64,000 bases of DNA, from assembly GCA_040905445.1 (NCBI GenBank), contig JBBDRN010000020.1, positions 295,856-359,855 on the forward strand, given 5' to 3'. The translations under genes were made by a program, and so were the position numbers. The notes below the pieces were generated by a model. It saw only the letters and a program-made list of their open reading frames with translations, had not been told where the DNA came from and ran no database searches. This DNA is from SKPT01 sp040905445 (GTDB taxonomy: Bacteria; Planctomycetota; Phycisphaerae; Phycisphaerales; Phycisphaeraceae). Below, in pieces: positions 25,647-34,351 of this stretch. How positions within the stretch are numbered: the stretch's first letter is position 1; the number at the start of each line of letters is the position of its first letter.

Positions 25647-28583
25647 TCATTTGGCCGCGAGCCAGTCCTTGCCGCTGCCCAGCTCGACGGTGAGCGGCAC
25701 CTTGAGCTGCATGGCGCCCTCCATCTCGCCGCGCACGACCTCGCCCATCTCCGCGGCCCGCGCCTCGGGCACTTCGACGACCAGCTCGTCGTGGATCTGC
25801 AGCAGCAGCCTCATCGGCAGCCGTTCGTGCTCGATGCGCCGGTGCAGGTTGACCATCGCGAGCTTGATGAGGTCCGCCGCCGAGCCCTGCACGACAGTGT
25901 TGATCGCCAGGCGCTCGCCGAGGGCCCGCGTCTGCCCGTTGCGCGAGGTGATCTGCTTGATCTCGCGCCGCCGGCCGAGCAGCGTCTCGACGTAGCCCTT
26001 GTCCTTGGCGTGCTCGATGCAGCGCTCCAGGAAGCGGTCGATGCCTTTGAAACGGTTCCGGTAGTCGGTGATCAGCGTTTTGGCGGCGTCGACGTCGAGG
26101 CCCTCGATGCGCCGCGCCAGGCCCCAGGGCGTCACGCCGTAGACGATACCGAAGTTGATCGTCTTGGCGTGGCCGCGCTGTTCGCTGGTGACGGCCTCGG
26201 GTTCGACGTTGAAGACCTGCGCCGCCACGGCGGTGTGAATGTCCATGCCGCGCTCGAACGCGTCGATCAGCGCCTCGTCGTCACTGAGGTGCGCGAGCAT
26301 GCGCAGCTCGATCTGCGAGTAGTCGGCGCTCAGCAGGACGTGGCCCTGGTCGGCGATGAACGCCTTGCGAATCTGCCGGCCGATCTCCGTGCGGATGGGG
26401 ATGTTCTGGAGGTTGGGCCCGCTCGATGACAACCGGCCCGTGGCGGTGCCCGTCTGATGGAACGACGCGTGGATGCGGCCGGTGTCCTTGTTGATGCTCT
26501 CGCGCAGGGCTTCGAGGTAGGTGCCGACGAGCTTGGTGAGCTGGCGGTACTCGACCATCAGCGCCGGCACGCACCGCTGGGCGTCATCGAGCTCGTCCAT
26601 GTCGCGCAGCCGCTCGAGCACCTCGAAGTCGGTCGACGGACCGGTCTTGGTCTTCTTGATCACGGGCAGGCCGAGCTTTGTAAAGAGCACGTCGGCGAGC
26701 TGGCGCGGGGAGTCGACGTTGAAGACTTCGTCCGCGGCCTCGTGGATCTGGAATCGCAGCTCGGTGATGCGCTGGCTGAGCGCGTGCTTCTGCTCGTCGA
26801 GCACGGCCGGGTCGACCGCCACGCCGTGCGTCTCCATCTCGGCGAGCACCTCGACCAGGGGCATCTCGACGTCGTTGGCGAGGCGCGCCATGCCGAGCAC
26901 GTCGAGTTGCGGGCGCATGAGGTTGGTTAGGCGCAGCGACAGGTCGGCGTCCTCCGCGGCGTAGGGCGTGATGAGATCGAGCGCCACCTGGTCCATCGTG
27001 CGCTGCTCCTTGCCCCGGCCGCCCGGGCCGATCAGCCTGGAGATGGGGATGGTCTCGTGCTTGAGCAAGGCGAGCGCGAGATGGTCCATGCCCTGCCCCG
27101 GCGCGCCGAGCAGGTAGGCGCCGACCATCGAGTCGAAGACGAGCCCGCGCAGGCGCACGCCGGCGTGGCGCAGGACGAGCATGTCATACTTGAGGTTGTG
27201 GCCGCACTTGCCGATGGCCGGGTCTTCGAGCACCGGTCGCAAGGCGTTGAGCACGGCTTCGCTGGGAAGGTGCGTCTCCGACTCGGGCGAGCACATGGGC
27301 ACGTAGACGCCCGCCTTCTCCTGCCAGGCGAGACAGATGCCGCACGGCTGGCTGCGATGCCCGAGCCCGATCGTCTCGACGTCGACGGCGATGAGGCGCT
27401 GCGCGCGCAGCGTCGCGACAAGCTCGTCCATCTCGGCCTGTGTGGTGATGGCGCGGTAGTCGCAATCCGCGGCGGTGGCGAGATTGGGATCGCGAGGCGC
27501 CTCGACAGGCAGCGCCTCAGGGGCGTCAAAGAGCGTGCTCGCGAAGCTCCCGCCCCCGCCCCCGCCCCCGCCACCCCCACCGCCACCGTCGCGCTCCGCC
27601 TCGGTGGCGACGTCGCGATCGCCCGCCGTCTCGGCGGCGCCCTCGCCGAGCAGCCGATCGAGCTCGCTGAGGTGGCGGTTGAAGCCCAGCTCCTTGAAGA
27701 GGCGGCGCAGCCCGGCCGCGTCGACGCCACCGGCGCGGGCGTCTTCAAGATCGAACGCGATGTCGACCTCCTCGTTGAGCGTGACCAGCCGACGCGCAGT
27801 GGGGAGGAACTCGGCCGCGGCCTCGATGTTCTCGCGGCGCTTGCCCTTGACCTGGTCGAGGTTGGCAAGCAGGCCGTCGATCGAGCCGAACTCCTGCAGC
27901 AGCTTGCCCGCGGTCTTGGGACCGATGCCCTTGACGCCGGGGACGTTGTCGACGTTGTCGCCGGTCAGCGCCAGCAGGTCGACGACCTGCGCGGGCGTGA
28001 CGCCGCGCTGGCTCATGAGCCAGTCGGTGTCGATGGTCGTGTCGGTATGGATATCGAACATCGTCACGCGGTCGCACAGCAGTTGCTCGAGGTCCTTGTC
28101 CTTGGAGACGAGGCGCAGATGCACGTCAGCGTAGCGCGGGTCGTCGAGGATGCGGCGGACGAGGGTGGCGATCAGGTCGTCGGCCTCGGCGCCGGGCTGC
28201 TCGATGATCGGGATGCCGAAGCGCTGCGTGATCTCCTGAATCCGCGGGATCTGCGCGGCGAAGTCCTCCGGCGGCGTCTCGCGCTGCGCCTTGTACTGCG
28301 GGTAGATCTCGTCGCGGAACGTCGGCCCCGGCGCGTCGAGCGCCATGGCGACGTAGTGGGGCCGAAAGACGTCGAAGAGCTTGAGCAGCATCTGCGTGAA
28401 GCCGAACAGCGCATTGGTCGGCTCGCCGGTGACGGGGCTGGTCATGCCGGAGCGGATGGCGTAGTAGGCGCGGAAGATCTGCGCGTGGCCGTCGATGAGG
28501 TAGAGCGTCTGGGCAGGAGGGCTCGCCGCGGGGTCGGCGGCCGCATCGGTGCGGATAGCAGGGGGGATGTCGGCGTCGAGCAT
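25647..28583 (-). CDS. polA: DNA polymerase I
   Basis: Three-domain repair and replication polymerase of 978 residues. Residues about 25-310 are the 5'-3' nuclease (LYLIDGHAQIFRAYYAIRSG, GDNVDNVPGVKGIGPKTA). About 370-560 is a 3'-5' exonuclease that looks active, with VDVETIG, GHNLKYDMLVL and YAAEDADL. About 590-978 is the polymerase with DYSQIELRMLAHLSDDEAL, GHAKTINFGIVYGVTPWG and QIHDELVVEVPE. An unusual run of about 13 glycines (residues about 334-346), from a CCGCCCCCGCC-type tract on the plus strand, joins the nuclease to the exonuclease domain. There is no Shine-Dalgarno sequence, but TATAAT lies 7 bases before ATG. Its stop lies 12 bases past the end of the convergent giant membrane gene. 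Confidence 0.97.
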   Translation of the reverse strand: MLDADIPPAIRTDAAADPAASPPAQTLYLIDGHAQIFRAYYAIRSGMTSPVTGEPTNALFGFTQMLLKLFDVFRPHYVAMALDAPGPTFRDEIYPQYKAQRETPPEDFAAQIPRIQEITQRFGIPIIEQPGAEADDLIATLVRRILDDPRYADVHLRLVSKDKDLEQLLCDRVTMFDIHTDTTIDTDWLMSQRGVTPAQVVDLLALTGDNVDNVPGVKGIGPKTAGKLLQEFGSIDGLLANLDQVKGKRRENIEAAAEFLPTARRLVTLNEEVDIAFDLEDARAGGVDAAGLRRLFKELGFNRHLSELDRLLGEGAAETAGDRDVATEAERDGGGGGGGGGGGGGSFASTLFDAPEALPVEAPRDPNLATAADCDYRAITTQAEMDELVATLRAQRLIAVDVETIGLGHRSQPCGICLAWQEKAGVYVPMCSPESETHLPSEAVLNALRPVLEDPAIGKCGHNLKYDMLVLRHAGVRLRGLVFDSMVGAYLLGAPGQGMDHLALALLKHETIPISRLIGPGGRGKEQRTMDQVALDLITPYAAEDADLSLRLTNLMRPQLDVLGMARLANDVEMPLVEVLAEMETHGVAVDPAVLDEQKHALSQRITELRFQIHEAADEVFNVDSPRQLADVLFTKLGLPVIKKTKTGPSTDFEVLERLRDMDELDDAQRCVPALMVEYRQLTKLVGTYLEALRESINKDTGRIHASFHQTGTATGRLSSSGPNLQNIPIRTEIGRQIRKAFIADQGHVLLSADYSQIELRMLAHLSDDEALIDAFERGMDIHTAVAAQVFNVEPEAVTSEQRGHAKTINFGIVYGVTPWGLARRIEGLDVDAAKTLITDYRNRFKGIDRFLERCIEHAKDKGYVETLLGRRREIKQITSRNGQTRALGERLAINTVVQGSAADLIKLAMVNLHRRIEHERLPMRLLLQIHDELVVEVPEARAAEMGEVVRGEMEGAMQLKVPLTVELGSGKDWLAAK

Positions 28584-28590
28584 GGCCCGG

Positions 28591-28596
28591 ATTATA
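28591..28596 (-). promoter_or_regulatory. TATAAT -10 box for leaderless polA
   Basis: Read on the minus strand, TATAAT ends 7 bases before the polA ATG (28583), the spacing expected for transcription starting at the start codon. No good -35 hexamer was found at 16-18 bases. polA has no Shine-Dalgarno sequence, which fits a leaderless mRNA. Confidence 0.45.
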
Positions 28597-28629
28597 GGCC
28601 CGCCGCAGGCCCCGCCGTATACAGCCGGA

Positions 28630-29277
28630 TCAACCGGTGGCGCGGCGCCGCCGCTTCGCCGTCGGCATGTATGCCTCGACCAGCCGCTCGACCAGCGTGC
28701 GACCCAGCCGCGCCGCGTCGTCGCGACCGTGCACCTGACGCATCACCAGCGCCCCCTCCAGCAGGATCGTGTACTGATCGGCAAACGCCTCCGCATCCGA
28801 GGCCCCGGCCTTGACAGCCAGGTCGCGCGTCTCGTCGCGCCCTGCACGCTTGTGCTCCGCCGCCGCCTGGTGCACCGGGTCGTGCGGGTTGGGGAACTCC
28901 GACGCGGCGCTGATGAACATGCACCCGCCGAACGCCGGGTCGTTGAACCACGCGTCGAGCACGTCGAACATGCCCAGGAGCTGCGCCCGCGGGTCGTCGC
29001 CCGCCAGCTTCTGAACGGCGCGGCGCCACGCCCGCTGCTCCCAGGCGTCGCGCTTCTCGACCGCGGCGACCATCAGATCGTCCTTGCTCGCAAAATGCTT
29101 GTAGAAGGTCGTTTTTGTCACGCCCGTCTCGGTGATGATCCGGTCGAGGCCCACCGCGTTGAAGCCGTGGCGGTAGAAAAGATCGATCGCCTTGTCGACC
29201 AGTCGATCCCGGGCATTGCGCGGTGTCTCGACCGCACCGAGAAGCTCGGCCGCCGCCTTGTGAGCCGTCGTTGTCAT
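28630..29277 (-). CDS. TetR/AcrR-family transcriptional regulator
   Basis: Repressor of 215 residues. The N-terminal helix-turn-helix is typical: LVDKAIDLFYRHGFNAVGLD, IITETGVTKTTFYKHFASKD. The C-terminal ligand domain contains FGGCMFISAASEFPNPHDPV, a feature of the subgroup beside stress or reductase genes. ATG 29277 is preferred (GGGAA upstream); ATG 29292 adds five residues. It is divergent from the OsmC gene, and the 174 bases between them hold three inverted repeats, so it probably controls both itself and osmC. The inducer is unknown. Its stop lies 46 bases upstream of polA on the same strand. Confidence 0.9.
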   Translation of the reverse strand: MTTTAHKAAAELLGAVETPRNARDRLVDKAIDLFYRHGFNAVGLDRIITETGVTKTTFYKHFASKDDLMVAAVEKRDAWEQRAWRRAVQKLAGDDPRAQLLGMFDVLDAWFNDPAFGGCMFISAASEFPNPHDPVHQAAAEHKRAGRDETRDLAVKAGASDAEAFADQYTILLEGALVMRQVHGRDDAARLGRTLVERLVEAYMPTAKRRRRATG

Positions 29278-29300
29278 GGCCGCAGTTCCCATACCAGAGA

Positions 29301-29347
29301 GGGTGACTCCAAGTCACCCCCGGGTGTACTTGTGGTGCCCTGTACAC
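29301..29347. promoter_or_regulatory. Two inverted repeats, candidate TetR operators
   Basis: GGGTGACT-CCA-AGTCACCC (29301-29319, perfect 8-base arms) lies directly upstream of the TetR start, followed by GTGTAC-N12-GTACAC (29324-29347). Both have the dyad form bound by TetR dimers. Which one is the operator cannot be decided from sequence. Confidence 0.5.
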
Positions 29348-29374
29348 GGCCCAGGCGCATCGTAGATTTACGGG

Positions 29375-29384
29375 TGACCGGTCA
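29375..29384. promoter_or_regulatory. TGACCGGTCA dyad upstream of osmC
   Basis: A perfect 10-base palindrome 67 bases before the OsmC start that shares GTGAC with the palindrome at 29301. It is a candidate second operator in the TetR/OsmC divergent region. Confidence 0.35.
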
Positions 29385-29451
29385 ACGTCGCCGCCCCCCG
29401 CTGGACGGCATATTCAACCCTGCATTTTATCCAATCGCAAGGACAAGAGCC

Positions 29452-30015
29452 ATGGAAACGACCACCAGCAAGCACATTCTCAACGGTCTGGACGTCGACG
29501 CCGTCAACGGCCTGATCAGCACCGTCAAGGCCAACAAGGACGCCGGCGCGACGCGCTGGAACGTCAGGACGGTCTGGGACAACGGCGGACGCTCCGTCAG
29601 CCACGTCGACGGCTTCGAGATCGGCGGCGAGCGCGTCGACCGCCAGTTCACCATCAAGATCGACGAGCCGGTCGAGCTCGGCGGCTCCAACACCTCGGCG
29701 AACCCGCAGGAGCACCTGCTCGCGGCGCTGAACGCCTGCATGATGATGGGCTATGTCGCCGGCGCTACGCTCTTCGGCATCGAGCTGTCCAAGCTGGAGA
29801 TCCGCACCGAGGGCGACATCGACCTGCGCGGCTTCCTGGGTATCGACCCGAAGACGCCCAACGGCTACACGCAGCTGCACTACACCGTGCACATCGCCGG
29901 CAACGGGACGCCCGAGCAGTTCCAGCGGCTGCACAAGCTGGTCCAGGCGACCAGCCCCAACTACTGGAACCTCAGCCGCGCGGTGCAGCTCAACGCCGAC
30001 CTGATCGTCGAGTAG
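29452..30015 (+). CDS. OsmC/Ohr-family protein
   Basis: A 187-residue member of the OsmC family, whose characterised members reduce organic hydroperoxides with two cysteines. The peroxidatic-type Cys is present (Cys96 in ALNACMMMGYV), and ANPQEHLLAALN precedes it as in the family. The second, resolving Cys is absent: the equivalent region reads SPNYWNLSRAVQLNADLIVE. It may therefore be an OsmC-like protein of the one-Cys type with an altered or different activity. AAGGA precedes ATG 29452 at good spacing. It is divergent from a TetR regulator that probably represses it. Confidence 0.88.
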   Translation: METTTSKHILNGLDVDAVNGLISTVKANKDAGATRWNVRTVWDNGGRSVSHVDGFEIGGERVDRQFTIKIDEPVELGGSNTSANPQEHLLAALNACMMMGYVAGATLFGIELSKLEIRTEGDIDLRGFLGIDPKTPNGYTQLHYTVHIAGNGTPEQFQRLHKLVQATSPNYWNLSRAVQLNADLIVE

Positions 30016-30103
30016 GCCGGACCTGACGTGCCAGTCACCCAGGCCCGGGGAGCGCAGGCTCCTCGGGCCTCTTTTGATCGACTGGGCCCGCGCCGCCCCC
30101 GCA

Positions 30104-33100
30104 TCACCAGTCCAGCGGCCCCAGCCACGTCTGCCGCAGTTCGTCCAGCGGTTCATCGGCCACCGTCTCCCCTTCAAAGTCGGTCACCATCAGCCGATCG
30201 TGATCAGCGAAGCGTCCCGGCACCGTGATGAACACCGGTTGGTCCCCAATCACCGTCCGAGAGATGTCAACGACGGCCTGGAGATCCGACGGCGCCACCT
30301 CCAGCAGATACCGTCCCGGCGTCTCGGCGAAGCTCGCGGCGATGACATCCTTATGATCGGTGGCTAGCGCACTCAGGCTGAACTCCAGCCCGACGCGGCC
30401 AGCAAATGCCATCTCCGCCGCGGCGACGAGCAGCCCGCCTTCCGAGCAGTCGTGGGCGGAGACGACCAACCCCTGTGCGATCAACCTCGCCACCAGCCGC
30501 GCGGATGCGGCCGCTTGGTTCAGGTCGATCCGCGGAATGTGGTCTGTCCCCGCCGCCCCCGCCACCGCGCGATAATGCGACCCGCCCATCGCCGCGGCCG
30601 TCTCCGCGCCGACGATCACGAGCACGTTGCCCGCGCGCTTGGCGTCCATCGTCACGCAGCGGCGCACGTCTTCGACGATGCCCATCGCGCTGATGAGCAT
30701 CGTCGGGGGAATGGTGATGAGCCGGCCATCCTCCGTGGTGAACTGGTTGGAGAGCGAGTCCTTGCCGGAGACGAACGGGGCGCGGTACGCCTTCGCCCCG
30801 TCGTAGCACGCCTCCGCCGCGCGCACCAGCGAGCCGAGCTGCGCCGGGTCGTCGCAGCGCGGCCAGCAGAAGTTGTCCAGCAGCGCGATCCGCTCCGGGT
30901 CGGCGCCGACGCAGACGGCGTTGCGGATCGCTTCGTCGATCGCGGCCAGCGTCGCCCAGTAGGAGTCGCCATCGCTCGCCAGGCCGTCGGCGGTCGCCTT
31001 CTCGGACATGTGCGGCGCGAGGCCGCAGGCGAGCGCGACGCCGCGGTGGGAGTCGTGGCGGGGTCGAATGACCGCCGCATCGCCAGGCCCATCCTGCCCG
31101 GGGCCCACCAGCGGCTTGATCGCCGAGCCGCCCTGCACCTCGTGGTCGTACTGGCGCACGATCCAGTGCTTGGAGGCGATGTTGGGGTGGGCGAGCAAGG
31201 CACGGAGAGCGGGGGAAATTTCGGATTTCGGATTTCGGATTTCGGACGAACCGCCGTCCGTGCCCGCGTCGTTCCGCCCCTTCGTGCCTTCTTCCCCTCC
31301 GAAATTCGAAATTCGAAATCCGAAATCCTCCCCCCACACCGCGTCGCGCACCGGCGTCGGGATGCCTTCGTGCAGGAGGCGCATCGCGAGACGGCCGACT
31401 TCCGTTCCCTCGTACGTCAGCAGCAGCATCGGCTCGTCGGGCGGCTCGTGCGTGGGACCGACCTCGCCGCAGCCGAACTGCCCGAGGTCGGCGAAGCTCA
31501 CATCCTCCGACGCGCACAGCTCGCGCAGCGTCTCGATGCGCTCGGCCGGCACGGACAGCACCATCCGCTCCTGCGCCTCGCTGATCCATATCTCCGTGTA
31601 GCTCAGCCCGGCGTATTTCAGCGGCGCCTGCTCCAGCGTCACGCACGCGCCGACCTTCTCACCCATCTCGCCCACCGCGCTCGAGAAGCCGCCCGCGCCG
31701 CAGTCGGTGATCGCGCTGAACAGCGGCCCGCCGGCGTAGTCGCGGGCCTGGAGGATGACGTCCATCACCTTCCGCTGCGTGATCGCGTTGCCGATCTGCA
31801 CGGCATGCGAGAACTCGTCGGCGTGGGTGTCGGTCAGCTCGGCGCTGGAGAATGTCGCGCCGTGGATGCCATCGCGGCCGGTCGCACCGCCCAGCGCGAT
31901 GATCCGATCGCCCGGCTTCGCGTCGCCAAAGCACTTGTCCAGCGGCAGCGTGCCGACGCAGCCCGCGAAGACGAGCGGGTTGCCGAGGTAGTCGCGGTGA
32001 AAGTGCACGGCCCCGTTGACGGTGGGGATGCCCATGCGGTTGCCGTAGTCGCGCACGCCCGCCACCACCTGTTTGAGGATCCGTCTGGGATCGATGACGC
32101 CGCGCGGCAGCTTCCCTGCCGCACCCGTCTCCGGCGGGGCGACGCAGAAGGTGTCGGTGTTGGCGACGGGTCGCGCGGCGAGGCCCGTGCCGAGGATGTC
32201 GCGGATGCACCCGCCGATGCCCGTCGCCGCGCCGCCGTACGGCTCGATGGCGGAGGGATGGTTGTGCGTCTCGACCTTGATGCACACGCCCAGCTCGTCG
32301 TCGAAGCGCACGATGCCCGCGTTGTCCTCGAAGACGCTGACGCACCAGTCGCGGTGCGGCGGCTCGCGCATCAACTCATGCGTGGCGGCGGCGACAGTAG
32401 ACTTGAGCAGGTTGTGGATGGTCACCGACCCGTCCGCGTGCACCTCGTGGCCCGGGCGATCCGTGAAGTCGATCGTCTCGTCGCCACGGGGCCCGCGGTA
32501 GTGGATGGTGCTCTTGAGCGTCTTGTGCACGCAGTGCTCGGACCACGTCTGCGCCAGCGTCTCGAGCTCGATGTCGGTCGGCTCGCGCTCGGCGTCGCGG
32601 TAGTAGCGCTGGATGGCCTGCATCTCGTCGAGACTAAGGAACAGGTGCCCGTCGCGCGAGAGCGTCGCCAGCGCATCGTCGTCGAGCTCGCGGATCACCA
32701 CGTGGCGGAGCTTGAGCTCGTACGGCTGGCCGTGCACGAACGCCTCGGGCCAATGCGGCTCGAGGTGGATCTGCTCGATGACCGGATTGGCGAGGCTTCG
32801 CTGGGCGAAGCGCTCGAGCGCGGCGGCGTCCGGCCGGGCGGTCGGGGCGGCAAAGCGCAGGTCGTAGCGCACGCCGGTGCGGACGTCGATCTCGTCGCGG
32901 TCGAGGCCGGGGATCGCCTCGGCGACGGCGTCGCGGGTGGACTCGGCAACGGGGTCCATGACGCCGGGCTTGTGGTGGACCTCGATGACGCTGACGTCGG
33001 TGGCGGGAGCCTCGACGCCGACGACCGCCCGCTGGCTGACCGGGTCGGCGAGCAGGGCGTGGCCGAGCTCGGCGACTTGGGCATCAGTCAGGTCGGCCTC

Positions 33101-33283
33101 GATCAGGTACACCCGCGCCCCCGCCACCCCCGCCGCACCTGCCACATCGATCTGGGCGCGCGCCTCGGCCAGGGCGGCGTCGCCGAGCGGGTCCACCTGC
33201 CCCGCGTGGGTCCAGACCTCGACGCGATGCACCCGCCGCGGGTCGGCGGGGGTGCTGGCCCGGGCTGTCGCTGCTGTGGTCAT
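30104..33283 (-). CDS. purL: Phosphoribosylformylglycinamidine synthase with fused PurS-like domains
   Basis: ATP-dependent amidation of FGAR to FGAM in purine synthesis. The 1059-residue protein starts with two tandem regions that each look like PurS (about 15-90, VEVWTHAGQVDPLGDAALAE; about 95-185, IEVHHKPGVMDPVAESTRDA). The PurL catalytic core follows: QTWSEHCVHKTLKSTI, KVETHNHPSAIEPYGGAATG, GCGAGGFSSAVGE and SAHDCSEGGLLVAAAEMAF. There is no C-terminal glutaminase, so a separate PurQ is expected elsewhere. Residues about 652-692 are a foreign-looking insert (FGFRISNFGGEEG, SEIRNPKSEISP) encoded by an AT-richer palindromic repeat. ATG 33283 fits the N-terminus; upstream frame to 33460 is low complexity. 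Confidence 0.95.
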   Translation of the reverse strand: MTTAATARASTPADPRRVHRVEVWTHAGQVDPLGDAALAEARAQIDVAGAAGVAGARVYLIEADLTDAQVAELGHALLADPVSQRAVVGVEAPATDVSVIEVHHKPGVMDPVAESTRDAVAEAIPGLDRDEIDVRTGVRYDLRFAAPTARPDAAALERFAQRSLANPVIEQIHLEPHWPEAFVHGQPYELKLRHVVIRELDDDALATLSRDGHLFLSLDEMQAIQRYYRDAEREPTDIELETLAQTWSEHCVHKTLKSTIHYRGPRGDETIDFTDRPGHEVHADGSVTIHNLLKSTVAAATHELMREPPHRDWCVSVFEDNAGIVRFDDELGVCIKVETHNHPSAIEPYGGAATGIGGCIRDILGTGLAARPVANTDTFCVAPPETGAAGKLPRGVIDPRRILKQVVAGVRDYGNRMGIPTVNGAVHFHRDYLGNPLVFAGCVGTLPLDKCFGDAKPGDRIIALGGATGRDGIHGATFSSAELTDTHADEFSHAVQIGNAITQRKVMDVILQARDYAGGPLFSAITDCGAGGFSSAVGEMGEKVGACVTLEQAPLKYAGLSYTEIWISEAQERMVLSVPAERIETLRELCASEDVSFADLGQFGCGEVGPTHEPPDEPMLLLTYEGTEVGRLAMRLLHEGIPTPVRDAVWGEDFGFRISNFGGEEGTKGRNDAGTDGGSSEIRNPKSEISPALRALLAHPNIASKHWIVRQYDHEVQGGSAIKPLVGPGQDGPGDAAVIRPRHDSHRGVALACGLAPHMSEKATADGLASDGDSYWATLAAIDEAIRNAVCVGADPERIALLDNFCWPRCDDPAQLGSLVRAAEACYDGAKAYRAPFVSGKDSLSNQFTTEDGRLITIPPTMLISAMGIVEDVRRCVTMDAKRAGNVLVIVGAETAAAMGGSHYRAVAGAAGTDHIPRIDLNQAAASARLVARLIAQGLVVSAHDCSEGGLLVAAAEMAFAGRVGLEFSLSALATDHKDVIAASFAETPGRYLLEVAPSDLQAVVDISRTVIGDQPVFITVPGRFADHDRLMVTDFEGETVADEPLDELRQTWLGPLDW
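31217..31328. repeat. TTTCGGA/TTTCGAA palindromic repeat inserted in purL
   Basis: Left arm AAATTTCGGATTTCGGATTT (31217 onward) and right arm CCGAAATTCGAAATTCGAAA (31299 onward) are inverted copies of a 7-base unit, about 30 bases each, around a GC-rich middle. The arms are markedly AT-richer than the gene. Related short copies lie at 53662-53685 and, more distantly, 46381-46466. The element is in frame with purL. Confidence 0.8.
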
Positions 33284-33481
33284 GGTTGACGCTGTTTCAC
33301 GGAACGCGGCGGCGGCCGTCTCGCCGGCGGCAGCGCGCGGACAGCAATTCGGAACACGTATCAGGGGCATGATAGCGTGGCCGACGCGGTGTGAGGTCGG
33401 GTCTACGCCGGCCGGAGGGGGGGTTGGCGCGCACACGGGTGGGCCAGCCACCAATGGCACCCGGACGCTCTCGGACAGCGC

Positions 33482-34189
33482 TTAGAAATCCCAGCGCAGG
33501 CCGAGCTCGAGGATGTGGACGCGGGGGGCCTGGAAGCGGGCGTCGTCGATGTCGAGGCTCTCGGTGGAGAAGAAGCGGTAGCCGGCGTTGACGGTCAGGC
33601 GTTCGGTGAGGCTGTGGGCGATGCCGGCCATGAGTTGGTAGGCGAAGACGTGCTCCCGGCCGTCGATCTCGATGTCGATGGGGCCGAAGAACGTCTCCTC
33701 GGTCAGGTGCATGTCGGCGCGGACGCGGGAGACGCCGATGCCCCCGCCGAAGTAGAAGTCGGTGCCTTCGTAGACCTGGGAGTCGTAGTAGAGGTTGGCC
33801 ATGAAGGAGGAGAAGGTAATGTCGCCCCCGGCGTCGCTGTAGACGGGCGGGATGGTGGGGTCGCTTTCGATGCGGTCGATGTCGTTGCTGCGGCGGGAGT
33901 ACTCGCCCTCGATGCGGAAGGGGTCGGCGTCGTAGCCGAAGGCGACCGCGAAGCCAGCACCGTCGTCGGCGAAGATCTTGTTGCGGCCGCTGAGCGGCAT
34001 GCCGAAGAGGTTGGGCGCATCATCCATGTCGAACTCGTGGACGATGGTGTAGGAGCCGCTGCCGGCAACGTAGAAGCCGCTGGCCTGAAAGTGGTCGAAA
34101 AAGGCGTGCGCGGGCTGGGCGTGGGCGAGGCCCAGCGTCAGGGCGAGGGCGGTCACGGCCGCACGGGTGACCCAGGGGGTGCTCATCAT
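33482..34189 (-). CDS. Outer-membrane beta-barrel protein (opacity-porin-like)
   Basis: A 235-residue exported protein. The signal peptide (RAAVTALALTLGLAHAQPAHA) is followed by alternating amphipathic strands such as SGFYVAGSGSYTIVHEF, GAGFAVAFGYDADPFRIEGE, DFYFGGGIGVSRV and VFAYQLMAGIAHSLTERLTV. It ends with a terminal aromatic strand, VHILELGLRWDF; a C-terminal Phe is the classical barrel-assembly signal. It resembles the OmpA/OprF N-terminal or opacity-family 8-strand barrel. ATG 34189 is chosen for AAGGAG about 9 bases upstream; a second ATG follows directly. Confidence 0.85.
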   Translation of the reverse strand: MMSTPWVTRAAVTALALTLGLAHAQPAHAFFDHFQASGFYVAGSGSYTIVHEFDMDDAPNLFGMPLSGRNKIFADDGAGFAVAFGYDADPFRIEGEYSRRSNDIDRIESDPTIPPVYSDAGGDITFSSFMANLYYDSQVYEGTDFYFGGGIGVSRVRADMHLTEETFFGPIDIEIDGREHVFAYQLMAGIAHSLTERLTVNAGYRFFSTESLDIDDARFQAPRVHILELGLRWDF

Positions 34190-34351
34190 TCGCTGCTGCT
34201 CCTTGGTTCCGTCTCGGCGGCATCCGCCGCTCGGGGCAGATCGTATGGCCAGCCGGGCCTCGCCACAAGAACGCCCGACGCCGCCACCTTCCTCTGATCG
34301 GCAACCCGGGCAGGGGGGCACCAGCGCGACGCGGAAAACCATCGGGATGAC

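Noticed and set aside
29301..29347. Riboswitch or attenuator before osmC
   Set aside because: The dyads are short and symmetric like protein operators and lie upstream of the likely start of transcription; no aptamer-like fold or T-run was seen.
30452..33289. Plus-strand open frame of about 945 codons opposite purL
   Set aside because: purL motifs are unambiguous; the antisense product has no family features.
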